From Glandiceps talaboti (lineage: Eukaryota; Hemichordata; Enteropneusta; Spengelidae), in NCBI RefSeq assembly GCF_964340395.1, contig NC_135550.1, positions 19,465,176-19,529,175 of the forward strand: a stretch of 64,000 nt of DNA, read 5' to 3'. Position numbers and translations under genes: made by a program. A model generated the notes under the pieces. That model did no database searches and was not told the origin of the DNA. It was given only the letters and a program-made list of their open reading frames with translations. Each line of letters opens with the position of its first letter. Positions within the stretch are counted from its first letter, which is position 1. Positions 12,723 to 27,565 of this stretch are shown here, piece by piece.

Positions 12723-14174
12723 TACATTAAATCTCGTAGTAGCTAAACTAAACTAATGCACAGGAAGTAGAGATCTGCGTAAACAAACCCATTTCTCTGA
12801 GTAATACATATATGTTGCTATAACTCTTCGGCGTAATAATAACTATTGAACAATTGTAGCCTTTATACGTAGGTGGTCTAACGTACTTGATGTATATACA
12901 CAGTGAAGTATACATATCATATAAAATGCTGGTTCATACCAGCAAATGTATACTTATATATACAGTTAGTCAATCATTGGTAGTGGGTACAGTGACCTAC
13001 AGATACTGTCCAGGGTTAGTACTTATGAAGATGTAATCTTCGTCAACCAGCCAGAGGGTTAAGTGTTATTTTGTCCTCGTCCGAAATGTTGTTATCCTAA
13101 TGATTTTGTTTGTTATATTTGTTTATTGAATAATTAGGGGCGGATGTTATCTTTGTCTTTTGGATGTTATCTTTGTCCTCAATGTAAAACACACAAATGT
13201 AAATTGTTGAGTCTTAGTTCTCCTTGCATGTATATACTGACTATCCTTGGCTCATTTCTATCGTCAATGTAGCAAATATCCTCTGGGGATAAACCCCGAG
13301 GACGAAGGCTGGGGCACGCTCAAAAACGAGGGGTATCAAGAAAAAAAGTCCAAGTGAGAAACTCCACAAACGCATATACAGTTTATTTTGGCAGGTTGCC
13401 AACTTGAATGTAGTCGGTAGGCACCTTGCTAGACTCTCTACAATACGATACACCAGTTGACGAATACCCCAACGAGACATGACACACAAGTTACTCACAA
13501 AATCGGGAAATAGCTAGTTATCAAATAACAAAACTACTTGGATTCTGTAATTAATTCAGACGGTGTGTCTTACGATAATGTGGAGAACTATTTGATTTCT
13601 CGATGGACTTATTGAAACAGTGCTAGTGTAGTGACCCTTATTGGTGACCACCCATATAACAAACGGTATAGAGTTGTACATGCATGTACGTGGGAAACGT
13701 CGTCGCCAATTCGGAAATTCAGAAATACACCCCAAAATGCCTTCGTAGAAAAAGGAAACAGTTACACGGGAACAAAATGCACGTCTCGAGAGCCACAGCT
13801 GAGTTTACAGATACAATGTTGTTCAAAGCACCTGACCAATAAGTTTACAATGCTGTGTGTTTATTAGCGAGGCTAATCTTATTAATCAATTAATCAAGTC
13901 CACAGGTGTGCTTGTTTTGCAGCTAAAAACTTGATCCCCTCGTAATCCTGTATATATTGTACCGTGACATTTTAATATTACATACCATAACGATAACAGG
14001 TGCTTACGAAATAGACATACACTGTTACTATACAAATAATTAAGATGGCTACACTGAAACCAAGGAACACTTTCCATTAACTTTGGCAATTGAGTAAATT
14101 AATAAAAAGGTCAGAATGTACACGATGGCACAGCAAAAGGTGACATTCTTTATATCAACTCTATTTCATTGCAG
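12723..14174. other. Non-coding DNA with a hairpin and a 20-bp duplication
   Basis: No gene is recognised. An imperfect hairpin lies at 12887-12964, and GGATGTTATCTTTGTC is duplicated in tandem at 13142-13181 with period 20. Chance-length ORFs only. Confidence 0.4.
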
Positions 14175-14413
14175 GATACGAGTCTCGTGTTGGAATTTAT
14201 GGCTTTCCCACGGTGAATTCTAGGCAGACTGCTTCAATCAGACCGTCTCGTCCTAACCACCTTGAAGACACGGCTTTTGCTAGGTCTCAAGTGGATTATA
14301 TACATTTGTTCAGCACAGACAATCCAGATCAGTGGTTGACCTTTTGCAGCTCGTTATGGGAATTGCCTTTATTCGGTGTTTACACAGCATTTACAGAACA
14401 GCATTCCATTTAA
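14175..14413 (+). CDS. Candidate 3'-terminal exon, unknown protein
   Basis: A strong splice-acceptor-like stretch (CTCTATTTCATTGCAG) ends at 14174 and is followed by an open frame of 78 codons to a TAA at 14411-14413. Two bases come before the first full codon. The peptide starts YESRVGIYGFPTVNSRQ and ends LFGVYTAFTEQHSI. It is of mixed, non-repetitive composition, but I do not recognise the family. No matching donor or upstream exon is visible in the window. The call rests on the acceptor plus an open frame of ordinary amino-acid makeup; chance cannot be excluded. Confidence 0.25.
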
Positions 14414-15779
14414 TCACAGCCGAATGGATTTGATGCACGGTCTTTTTACTTCGCTATGTTGCCGTCTCTGAACGGATAATTGTCAGAAAGAATTTTGTTT
14501 CTAATTCTTTTTGACGATGCGCGTTAGCCCTTTAGATTTTACAAAGACCATCGCGGCGTTTTCTACATTTGAGCTCATTAAAAGTGACTTATGTAGTTAC
14601 TTTGTTGATCATTTAATACGTTGATCGATGTAATCGTATCTAGGGCTTGCTACTACTAGTGCATGTCTATACAGAAATGGTCTGACTTTAGATAGCAATA
14701 CAGAAAACTTGTAATAATTTGTTTATTCTCTGGAAGCGGTTCAAATGGGTATTTGAGGTACGTTATCAGTTTATGAAAGAACAACTATCTTTATTTAAAG
14801 TCACGGGTGAAATTCCAGCGTGTACGGAAGGAAATGTACAAACATGCATCTTCACAGAGAATAATTAAGGGAACAAAATCGAGACTGCCTGCACAGTGAT
14901 ATTTTGGACAACCATTAATTAACTACTCTCCATAACACACTCCATTGAAATGTAACACAGAACGATTTGCAAACAAAAAAGAAATGAGTATCTTTACTCA
15001 AACCATTTTGTATTACAGCTGTAGACAAATAAGTGGGCGTTTCCATGGCGCTTGAACCGGGAAGAACTATAACGGCGTGCATTGACCAGGGTATGATCTA
15101 CACAGTTTAATATGACAGGTATTCACAACAACCAAGCAAAACGCGGATCGAAAGTTGCTATTAATGGAAAATTAGTAATTTAGTGTGTTCAATCAGGAAA
15201 TGGTCATTATAGTAACGACATTTAATGAGGGGGGGGGGCTGAAGAGAAAATATGTTGGTTAAATGTTTTTGTTACCCCCTCCCCCAGCTCAAAAATTGTG
15301 ATGCCCCACAAATTATCTTGGTTATCACTAGCCTCATAATTAAACATAGGCAAATGAAGTGAAAATCACTGCAGCGAAACCACATGAAATTTGGCAAATG
15401 CACAATGTAAACGATTACTCCTGAAATTTAATTTAGTTCAAAGAGACAGAATTAGAAATCAAGGGCAAAAATATTTTCAAGGCCCCTCTTCGCATCTCAA
15501 TTTTCTTCCATTCCCTCCCAAGCTCTCCTCAGCCCCCTTCTCCCCCCTACCTTAAATGTTGCGTGTTCCCTAATTGAGTTTCTTAACACAGTTTAGTGCA
15601 AGACAATAATTCTTAGTTCACTTGTTAGGTTAGTAGCTATGACATCATCAAATGTCATGATGAAAGGACCAATAAAACAAAGTCTAGAAAGAAACATCCA
15701 ATAAAGTATCCAGTCCAAACATGCAAAGCATTATGGGAAAATACGAGGCTTTGACCGAGTTGGGCAACTTGAAACAGAC
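14414..15779. other. Non-coding DNA with a G10 run
   Basis: No gene is recognised. A run of ten G lies at 15229-15238, and C/T-rich segments occur around 15480-15560. Confidence 0.4.
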
Positions 15780-15838
15780 ACAAACACACACACACACACA
15801 TACACACACACACACACATACATACACATACACACATA
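15780..15838. repeat. (CA)n microsatellite, interrupted
   Basis: Mostly CA dinucleotides with CATA interruptions. The Cys/Val ORF on the minus strand is repeat translation. Confidence 0.95.
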
Positions 15839-16412
15839 CCTCTTCACATCCTTCTTACTTGATTCGCTCTTTTTAAAAAAAAAAACTATTCTTCAAATGT
15901 ATTTAATCCATACCAAGTTCTGTCTATATTTTTGTTACATTATTTCATTATCGATAAATACCTTTTCTGAAACAAGATTTATTAATTTTTTGCTAATTTC
16001 CTTCCACGTTACACATTTCAAAAGTTTTTTTAGTGTTATGTCATCGTGTATTTCTAATGTATGCACAAACTCGGATGACGTCATCGCTCTACATCAACAA
16101 CTACATCTCTCGATTGTATGGATCCTCACCCAAAATTGTCCAAAACTCTCGATAAAGTACGGAACAATTCAGAGTAGGCCAACGACAGATAATTTTGAAC
16201 ACATACAAAACACCAAGAAGTCGCAAAATTTCGCTGGTACCTTAACCTTCAATTGGAGATACTGTAGGAACATGTATTACTAACTAAAAGTGACACCATC
16301 CTTCCTTGGTACACTTCTCCCCTAAGGCTATATTTTATTGCGGATGATCACCGGCCTGCAAATATTTTATGTTTCGTCATATTTATTTCATTCTTTTGAA
16401 CGTCAACGACTT
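15839..16412. other. AT-rich DNA with one 128-codon ORF
   Basis: An open frame at 15897-16283 (plus) encodes an unrecognised Phe/Ile/Ser-rich peptide. No splice signals, poly(A) signal or known motif accompany it, and its length is compatible with chance. Confidence 0.3.
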
Positions 16413-16496
16413 TAGCCTGGTATCCATGCGGTTTGGGATTTGAAGTTTTGCTTTCCAATAACAACTTGAGCAGAAATCCGCATGGATTCCAGGCTA
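16413..16496. mobile_element. 84-bp miniature inverted-repeat element (TAGCCTGG ends)
   Basis: The left end TAGCCTGGTATCCATGCGG and the reverse complement of the right end, TAGCCTGGAATCCATGCGG, differ at one position over 19 bp. About 40 bp of unrelated sequence lies between the arms. Both ends read TA-GCCTGG...CCAGGC-TA, which would fit a TA target site as used by Tc1/mariner-type elements. A diverged relative with the same ends is at 39055-39150. Confidence 0.7.
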
Positions 16497-16648
16497 CGAT
16501 GACTTGGATGCTAAATTTACCCTGCAATTGAGGTAACGGGTAAAAACGAGTTGGCACTGTTGTCTTTAATAGTTTTCATTCACAGTGATATCGTCTGAAT
16601 GTGTTGCTGCCACGTTAATGATATTGGGTAGTGAGTGAGCTATGAAAC

Positions 16649-16729
16649 GAAGTCTCCGTTTTTCCATTGAAAGTCTCAATGTCACCATAGAAGTCTCCGT
16701 TTTTTCCCATTGAAAGTCTCAATGTCACC
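16649..16729. repeat. 41-bp tandem duplication
   Basis: GAAGTCTCCGTTTTT followed by CCATTGAAAGTCTCAATG occurs twice with a period of 41-42 bp and nearly identical sequence, indicating a recent duplication. Confidence 0.9.
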
Positions 16730-17654
16730 CCACACACGCTTATTACATACCACAGTCTTTGTTCATACAATGGAATTGCAAAGAGATAGGAACGAGTCAC
16801 TGTAATACTAAACTATATGCTATAAGCAATCGTGTAGTACTTTTAGCATTGCATAGGAAGGCATACTACTGTTTTCTGTAATCCGAACAAGATTACACGG
16901 TGAAGAGTGTGTCAAATTATGTAGGTGAACAATACTAGCCGACCAGAACGGAAGCAAAGTATTGAAATGAAGCTGACTAAGGGTTGGAACAGCCTTTAGG
17001 CATAGTCGAATTTCGCAGTCTAACAAAGACAGTTCGTCGCCAACTAGTGAGTATATCACCTACTAAAGGATTATGGAAAAAACGGACAAAAACCTTAGCA
17101 CCGTGAGATGGGATTTCCACAAAGCTGAGTGTAGGTCAGAGATTTGATTTCTTGCGTTTCTTTGACACCGTATGGCTTTAGAAAGTCAGACGGATGCCGG
17201 CATACATAATCTTAAGTTATGCAAGGGAAAATGTATTGATTATCAATTACGTTGAAATTTGAAGAATTCAAGTCTAGGTTAAGACATCAACAAGATGCTG
17301 TTGTAAAGGTGGCCATCAGGGTCAATTCACATAACCTATAAAGAACCCGACATATTTTGAAACTAGTAAATACCCCGCATGATACAGAAAGCGTGAATTT
17401 TGCTAAGGTCATTCGCAGCTAAAAGTGTCGACTATGAGATAAATTGGAGGAGTTTTAACGAGTTTGTCAGTCATTCACGACATCTCCAACATCATTAGCA
17501 AATTTTCATGTAACGAAGTATTGTCCACGAGAGCTGAAAAAATACATGCACCCTTCACTCATGTGCGACCCACTCGTCTCCTTACACCACAACTAGCAAT
17601 TGATTTACTGCATGGTTGTCAGTAGCGATTTGACAGATGTTATGATATTACAGT
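16730..17654. other. Non-coding DNA, nothing recognised
   Basis: Unique AT-rich sequence. The ORFs are below 80 codons and show no family resemblance. Confidence 0.4.
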
Positions 17655-17737
17655 ACAATGGTGGCAGCGATGGGATCTGGCAGTTGTGGAATATGTCCCC
17701 GATCGAGCGCCGATTTGTAAAATGTAAACCCCCCCCC
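17655..17737 (-). mobile_element. Family A repeat fragment (internally deleted)
   Basis: TACAATGGTGGCAGCGATGG and the following GATCTGGCAGTTGTGGAAT match the reverse complement of 3600-3660. The segment then jumps to CGATTTGTAAAATGT plus a run of nine C (17729-17737), matching the reverse complement of the region near 3470-3490. The middle of the copy at 3422-4233 is missing here. A short CA run follows. Confidence 0.55.
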
Positions 17738-18810
17738 GCGCACGCACACACACACACACTGCCCAGCCCAGCCCCCCTGCAATTACCAACGACTACCATA
17801 AGCAAATACAGAAACTGTTGGGATGCCATCAAGACAATATACCACAGTTCCTGACGAGATTCACATACGAATATTCCTTCTAATAGAGTCCGAAAGAAAT
17901 AACTGATATGACTGGGGATGGAGGTGCGCCCTCAATCACGATTGACGAAACAATGACTGTTTAGGTTTAGGAGACATAAGGTATTCATTAAAGTCTGTAC
18001 ATTACATTGGCAATTACATGTTATGACTTTGTAGACATGAAACCTTAGAAAAACACAGCTTTCTCAATTTTTGTTCATCGTGGAATGTTTCCGTCCGCTT
18101 GAGTTCAGCGACATCAGCGACTCGCACAAGCTGTGCACGTGTATGGTGTTCGCAAACCGCTCTGTTCACTTCGTTTGAGCAGGGTTTCAATCCTAGGTTC
18201 TCGCAGTGTTCGTTTTGTTTTCACACCATGAAGTTTACAAATATAATCGTAATCCCCACCGAGTATTATTTACGGCAGAGGGTAGGTGAGAAAATGGGAG
18301 GGTTGAAATTGTTGCCACTACTTGAAGTCATTTTATAAGTTATTGAGGAGGGAGGGGTCTTGATTTTTTAAAACAAAGATAAAGATCTTTGATAAACAAA
18401 ATGAATAGAATACAAGTTATTTAGTAAAATAATGGAGTATGATTTCTTGAACTCTCTTCACAAAAACACACGTATACCAAACAATCCAGTTGCAGATATC
18501 AAGTTAATACAAAGCTGGTTGTATAACTCCTGTGAACAATGAAGTTATTGCATGTTTCTCAAACAAGAAACTATGCAGTTGAACCAGATTTGATAAAAAA
18601 TGGGGGGGGGGGGCGCGATTGGGCAAGTCACGAAATTCAGAGGAGGAAAATTATCTAAACTTAGTCTAATCAAATGAGAAAGCTTACGATAAGTATAATT
18701 TGGAGGAATGTACAATAACAGTACGAGAATTAGAGAGCTACCTTTAACTACCACAATCTTCCTAAATTTGGGAAGAAGATGAATAAAGTTAAACCTATCC
18801 CCTGTCACAG
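17738..18810. other. Non-coding DNA with short CA run and G12
   Basis: A short CA run lies at about 17746-17758 and a run of twelve G at 18602-18613. No gene is recognised. ORFs on opposite strands (17600-17854; 18545-18901) overlap and look like chance. Confidence 0.4.
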
Positions 18811-19048
18811 TTGTCGGTCTAGCAGTAGACGTCAGACTGTTCAGTTCTCGATTAAAGAAAAGCAGATACCTGATAAGAAACCTGATACTTCCATTTCCCA
18901 CAGTGATGACACCGCGGATGAAGTTATCAGGGAAGAATTTGGAAGCTTAGATGACACCTTATCCTCTGATGATTATGACTTACAGTTTACAACAAGCCTT
19001 CATACAACACATAGCCCCCCCCAACTGGTTTGTTGTATAGCAAAATAA
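18811..19048 (+). CDS. Candidate acidic exon running into a repeat
   Basis: Behind a weak acceptor-like CCTATCCCCTGTCACAG (ending 18810) the frame stays open to a stop at 19046-19048. The first part is a basic stretch (SSSRRQTVQ), followed by a Ser/Asp/Glu-rich stretch (DDTADEVIREEFGSLDD), a makeup typical of intracellular tails. From about 18989 the frame lies inside the dispersed family B repeat, so the last 20 residues would be repeat-derived. The same frame also opens at an ATG at 18779. I do not recognise the protein. It may be a true last exon, a decayed exon, or chance. Confidence 0.2.
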
Positions 19049-19700
19049 TTATGCAAATTTAAGTTTCAAAATGAAAGTTATGGTCAAAAGTCTGTCTGAA
19101 TATTAACCATACCTCTAACAATGCGGACGTACACATTTGAATGGTGTCTCTCGGGATGGAATTTCCAAAACAATCTACTATTGATCTTGGAGATGAACAC
19201 ATGTATCAAACTTTTGCAAAATGTGCTGTTTGTCACAAATTTGGCTGCAATTTTGCTATAACGGTCATAGATGTGAAAGTAAGTGACATATGCATATGTC
19301 TCCAAGTCATGATGGAAATATCATTATCACATTTTTTTTGAAAAGCTACAAAATCCAATTTTGACTATTTGACCTGAAGTTCAAAGGTCAAGATCATCTT
19401 TGGTAATATAGGTGTAGGTTCTTGAATGGTGTCTCGTTGTATTACACAAGTTATGATGCAAATTGTGAAATTTTGCTATATAAATATGACCACCATTCGG
19501 CCATATTTGGTCGCAAAACAAAGTGACGTTCACATGTCTCATGTGGTATGTTATCTTTGTGCCAGTTTGGTTGAAATCGGTTGGTGCATACCAGAGATAT
19601 GATGGTGAACATACGCACGCGAACAGTACGCACGGATGGACAGACGCAAAGATGGAATCCACCATAATAGCATCTTCGGGCGGTGACCGATAGGGCTATA
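18989..19700 (+). mobile_element. Dispersed repeat, family B copy 1
   Basis: The copy starts with ACAACAAGCCTTCATA and aligns along most of its length with 55484-56095. Shared landmarks include ACACATTTGAATGGTGTCTC, AACAAAGTGAC, TTTGGTTGAAATC, CCAGAGATATGA and a tail with ACGCACGC and a GGACAGACG. The TTGAATGGTGTCTC module recurs internally at about 19136 and 19422. A run of eight C lies at 19015-19022. There is no protein-coding capacity, so it reads as a non-autonomous dispersed repeat. ORFs on its minus strand are not genes. Confidence 0.75.
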
Positions 19701-22700
19701 ACAACACCATGCATTGGCAGAGTGGCAGGCTCATGGAGAACAGCTCTTATTAGAAATGAAGACATCCATGATATAATTCATTACATTAATTTAATGGGGG
19801 GGGGGGAAACATTCGAATTTTGACTTTAGATAGGGGAGTTCCCTAAAAAACAAAGGGTTCCTGAAAAAATAAAAAGTTAGCAATTTCTCACCCACCCCAG
19901 TGTGCCATAAATAATGAAAGGTCCCTTAAAGACCTAATTTCACGCTGGCAAACTATTTACATGGTTGGCACCTCAATGCCTGCAGACCTTCTTACTGATA
20001 CTAGACCTTAAAAGTCACGTCCTGCTCGACACACGTATTGTGCATGTATTATCAAATACGTGCACACTGCATGCAGTTCAGTTTACAACCGGTCGTTTGT
20101 GGAAGCAGTTTCTATCTGTGGACCTTCGTAGACTTGCTCATTTCATTACGCTCGTGGTTTTCGAACACCAGTTCATAGTCAAAGTTATAACTAGCTACAG
20201 CACACGATTAGGGTACAGTCATTTGATAATATATATATATACCGACATATTATACGAGGGGTGTTTGTGCATTGCAATTGTTAAATGTTAATTCATCACG
20301 GACATCATCGACACTCTATTCGTTGCTAAGCGATACCATGAGAATAGGGATTGCAGAACATTTCTGAAACGAGAAGTTCCGACATTATACCCTCCTAAAA
20401 TAAATGGCATCGGTACTCACCACCGAAGACAAAGCCAGATCCATCAAAATGCTCATTCTCCAGAGTCCTTGTGACCAACTTTCCTTTACAGACGATCGTT
20501 AAAAAAAACGATTCAAAAGATATCTCAGGCGCAATCAAAACAGTAATGAGTTGTATGATATTGCTTCTTATTAATTCTCGACTGATATGATATATAATGG
20601 AGCAGGTACGTGACAGATGATTTAGCCTAACCTTCGCTGATCCCCATCAGCTGATGCAGTGTGTTTAAACTTGGGTGGTTTCCTGGACACCGTCTCTGCA
20701 ACCTTGATCTAGTAACTGCGAGGGCCAGGGTAACTTTCTACACCATTTAGTCAGGGTAAATAACCAACGTAAGTTGGTGACAAGTTCCATCTGTTTATTT
20801 ATCCTATTTTGCCAGACTGTTTTAACGAAGCGTAATGTACATTCACATATGATATATACACAGTCATTATGAAGTTGTTTCAAAACCAGTATTTGTAAAA
20901 AGAAAAAGAAAAAGAAAAATGTCATACACAAAATGTCAATACAAAGAAAAGTTTTGTTTGTGAGTGTTTATAATATTGAAGACTGCATTAATTGTATGTC
21001 ATAGTAGATTTACAAATTCCGTCGACGTGTATTCGGTGGAGCGTGACTTATTAATTCAGTTTGGGTCATCATTTTCCGTTCCATAGCCCACGTTATTTGC
21101 TAAATTCAATTACAAATCACGCTGTTATACCGTAAAAGTGATTTAAATGACAGACTCTAAATGCCACAAAACTGTTTGAAAACAAATTGCCAAATCTTCG
21201 AAAAATATTCAAAGGTTTCATTGTTTTAGTATTCCATTCACTTTGTTAATTTTATGCACTGTAGACTTTCAAGATTAAGTTATTGTATCCCCTCCCCACA
21301 TACACACACACACACACTTTCTCATCATATCTCGACACCTTTCGTTACATTGTTATCGACTCATCTGGAAAATTAATCGCATTGTTAAATTTTTCGGCCG
21401 GCAATTTGAAAAGAAATTGATCGATAAAAATTCATGACCCAGATAATATCACTTATTGGGTACGTCTGAAAATGATTTTCCGACAATAAGCATCCCCTGT
21501 GTATAATTTGACCTGTATGACCTTCCCGTTTTCAGCACTTTACTTGGAGCCACTTCACATACAGACCGACACTTACGTGTAGAGACACAGCCAGAAGAGT
21601 CAGGCTGAGTAGTCCCGTCATGCACTTCGGCAATGAAACGGGTCATTGCCTATAGACATATTAATTGGGGGTGTCATGAGAAGTGACGACAGAAAGTTTC
21701 AAAAACTCGGCTTCTGTTTCCTTTCTCTGGATTGTGGTCGACAAGGTCAGAGATGTCAAGGTCATTGCCTGGAATCAAAGTAATGAAAGCAGCAAACGGT
21801 GAGAGTGTGAGGGCATTTCAGGAAGTCCAGGAAGGAAACTGAAGATGACCGTGACACGTGACTGCCATAATATGATTAAGGAGGTGAAAAACACAGGACA
21901 AAATAAGGTTTTTTTTCGCGTAACTTATATGTGGTATGCGTCGTTTCTTTTAAAGAAAAACGAAAATTGAATTGGGCTTTTGATTCCATTCAGCTATTTG
22001 CGACATTAAAATTGACAAAATAGATGAGTTGTAACAGTTATGAAAGTTAAAGGCTCAGTTCGGATATAAAAGGATGAAATAATCTTCTTTTTTAAATCTC
22101 TGGCAGAGCTTTATTACATATCAAAAGTTGGCTTAGAACAAAAGAATGGTCCCATGTAATCCTATGTAATCTTATGGTTCCACTGGTAAGATAACAGTGA
22201 TGATAGAACCTGGGATTGAAACCTTGGCCTTTAAACACAGATTATGTGATAACTGTTCTTCTTTACAGTCGCTATCTTGTAGTATATCTGCAGTCTTACT
22301 CAGACTATATATAGTCCTCAGAAATATAAAGGTGTAGATTTCACAGAGCAACCAAATTTGACATAGAATATGTAACTCGACTCATGGCGTAGAGATTACA
22401 CCAAGTATTGAAAGTATAAATGCTACATGGATATTATACGTTTCAAATCTACAATGCAATGTACACACTTTTAGAGTCTCGTTCAGCTGTTTACACAATA
22501 GTTCCATTTGGAACCAGGCCAAGTGTCAGGAAAGTGATCGAGTATGCGTAAGGCGACACTAATTGAATTGGTTTTAGCGCAAGACGTCAGTTTTGAACTA
22601 CTTGTCGAAGACGTTCCTGGTGGATTGAGTTGCAATACTAGACGAACATACACTACAAACTGACTCAAAACTGTGTGCTCTATCCGAGGTAAATAACCAT

Positions 22701-23261
22701 TTTTTCCTGGCATCGACATAAAATGGAAACTGATGGATGAGATGCGGTCGGGATTGAATTTGCTGAACAAATATGTGGGGGAAAAATCACATCTATAAGA
22801 ATAATTATTTGTAACAGAATGTCAATATTTGCCTTTGCCAAATACCACGTTCTTAAACTGTATACCGTTTTGATCGACTGGTCATGATGTAGGGTTATAA
22901 ACTCACACTATTACACGTAAACGAACTAACGAAAATATCAAATATCAAATTGAAAGAAAAGCGTGTGCACAATGTATGGAAGCTATCAGAGAGAGAGAAA
23001 AAAACAGGACAATGTTCTATACCGATAAAAATCGATGATTTCTGAATTCTAAAATTCACTCGACGGGAGAAAGAGTGAAAGCAATTATTGTCACTAAAGC
23101 TGGTTTGATGTTACATTCTAAAACATGATATATTCTGACACGTAGAACCCACGTTGATGATATAAATGAAATCCATCTTCTTCTGGAGATTAAGGTGGTG
23201 ACCACAATCAAGATAATACATAGAGATAAATTAATAATACATAGACATAAATAGACGAACG

Positions 23262-23264
<3 letters not shown>
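19701..23264. other. 3.6 kb non-coding DNA
   Basis: No gene is recognised. Small items are a G11 run at 19796-19806, an (AAAAAG)3 stretch near 20897-20919, a CA run near 21301-21317 and a TCAAGGTCA near 21753. ORFs up to 108 codons (19965-20291) show no known motif. Confidence 0.4.
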
Positions 23265-26722
<3,458 letters not shown>

Positions 26723-27235
26723 TACACACTCAGACACTTTCTCAGATCGAGAGTAAGATTATTTCGAGGTTGAAAACCATATTTAAGTATTCTAAAATAA
26801 TTCACTGTTTTCCCGACACCCAACCCTACTTCAGCCATTATGGTGATGCTCTCCTCCAAGTCAAGGCTGAAGAGGTTGGCTAAGTATCCGTGTAGGTTAG
26901 AGTTCAATATGAGATTTCTCCTTGCGAAGCCCACGTCTAGTGTGAACTTTGACGTCGACATTTGTTATTGTTGGTCATTGTACACTGCTTGTGTGTGTGT
27001 GTGGGGGGGGGGGTTACTGTACTATTTTACAACGAAATATCCGTGTAGCACTCGGATGGAGGGTGCGAATATTCTAGAGTTCATTTCGAGGAAGCCTTGA
27101 AAAAAATGAGAGCCCTTAGGGGGTAGGGGCACGGATAAAAAAAAAACTTCGACCAAAATATTTTCTCTTCAGCCCTTCCCCCGCCACCGTTCCCTATACG
27201 AGAGAACGATACCAAGAAAAAACTGATCTAAGACA
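26723..27235. other. Non-coding DNA with GT-G11 tract
   Basis: A short TGTG run near 26990-27002 flows into eleven G at 27003-27013. No gene is recognised. Confidence 0.4.
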
Positions 27236-27565
27236 ATGAAGCAAACAAAGCCTGGTAATTTGATAATAGTGGAGTTGTTAGCAATGGTGGAATTGCAGGA
27301 AGGAAAGGATCGTACATTGTCTGTTTTCTCCGGAGATGAAAATTGTCGAAGAGTTCACTCGCAAGCCCCATCTGTTATTATGAAAACCGTCGTTAAAATT
27401 ATGCAGAGCAGTCGAGACGGCATCTTCAAAGCTAATTTCCACCCCAGGCAGTTTTCAACATCAAATATCTTAATTACTTTAATCTTCAAGCCGGCATGGT
27501 TCGGTATAGTCTGTAATGATAGAATTATTAATAACTTGGCAAGAATTATAAAGGAAATAGACTAG
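27236..27565 (+). CDS. ORF of 109 codons, doubtful
   Basis: ATG at 27236 opens a 109-codon frame of balanced composition, ending in TAG, with a canonical AATAAA at 27593-27598, about 30 bp past the stop. I see no signal peptide, membrane segment or known domain. The N-terminal MKQTKPGNLIIVELLAMVEL is mildly hydrophobic. Several ORFs of this length are expected by chance in the window, so the poly(A) hexamer is the only extra support. Confidence 0.15.
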   Translation: MKQTKPGNLIIVELLAMVELQEGKDRTLSVFSGDENCRRVHSQAPSVIMKTVVKIMQSSRDGIFKANFHPRQFSTSNILITLIFKPAWFGIVCNDRIINNLARIIKEID

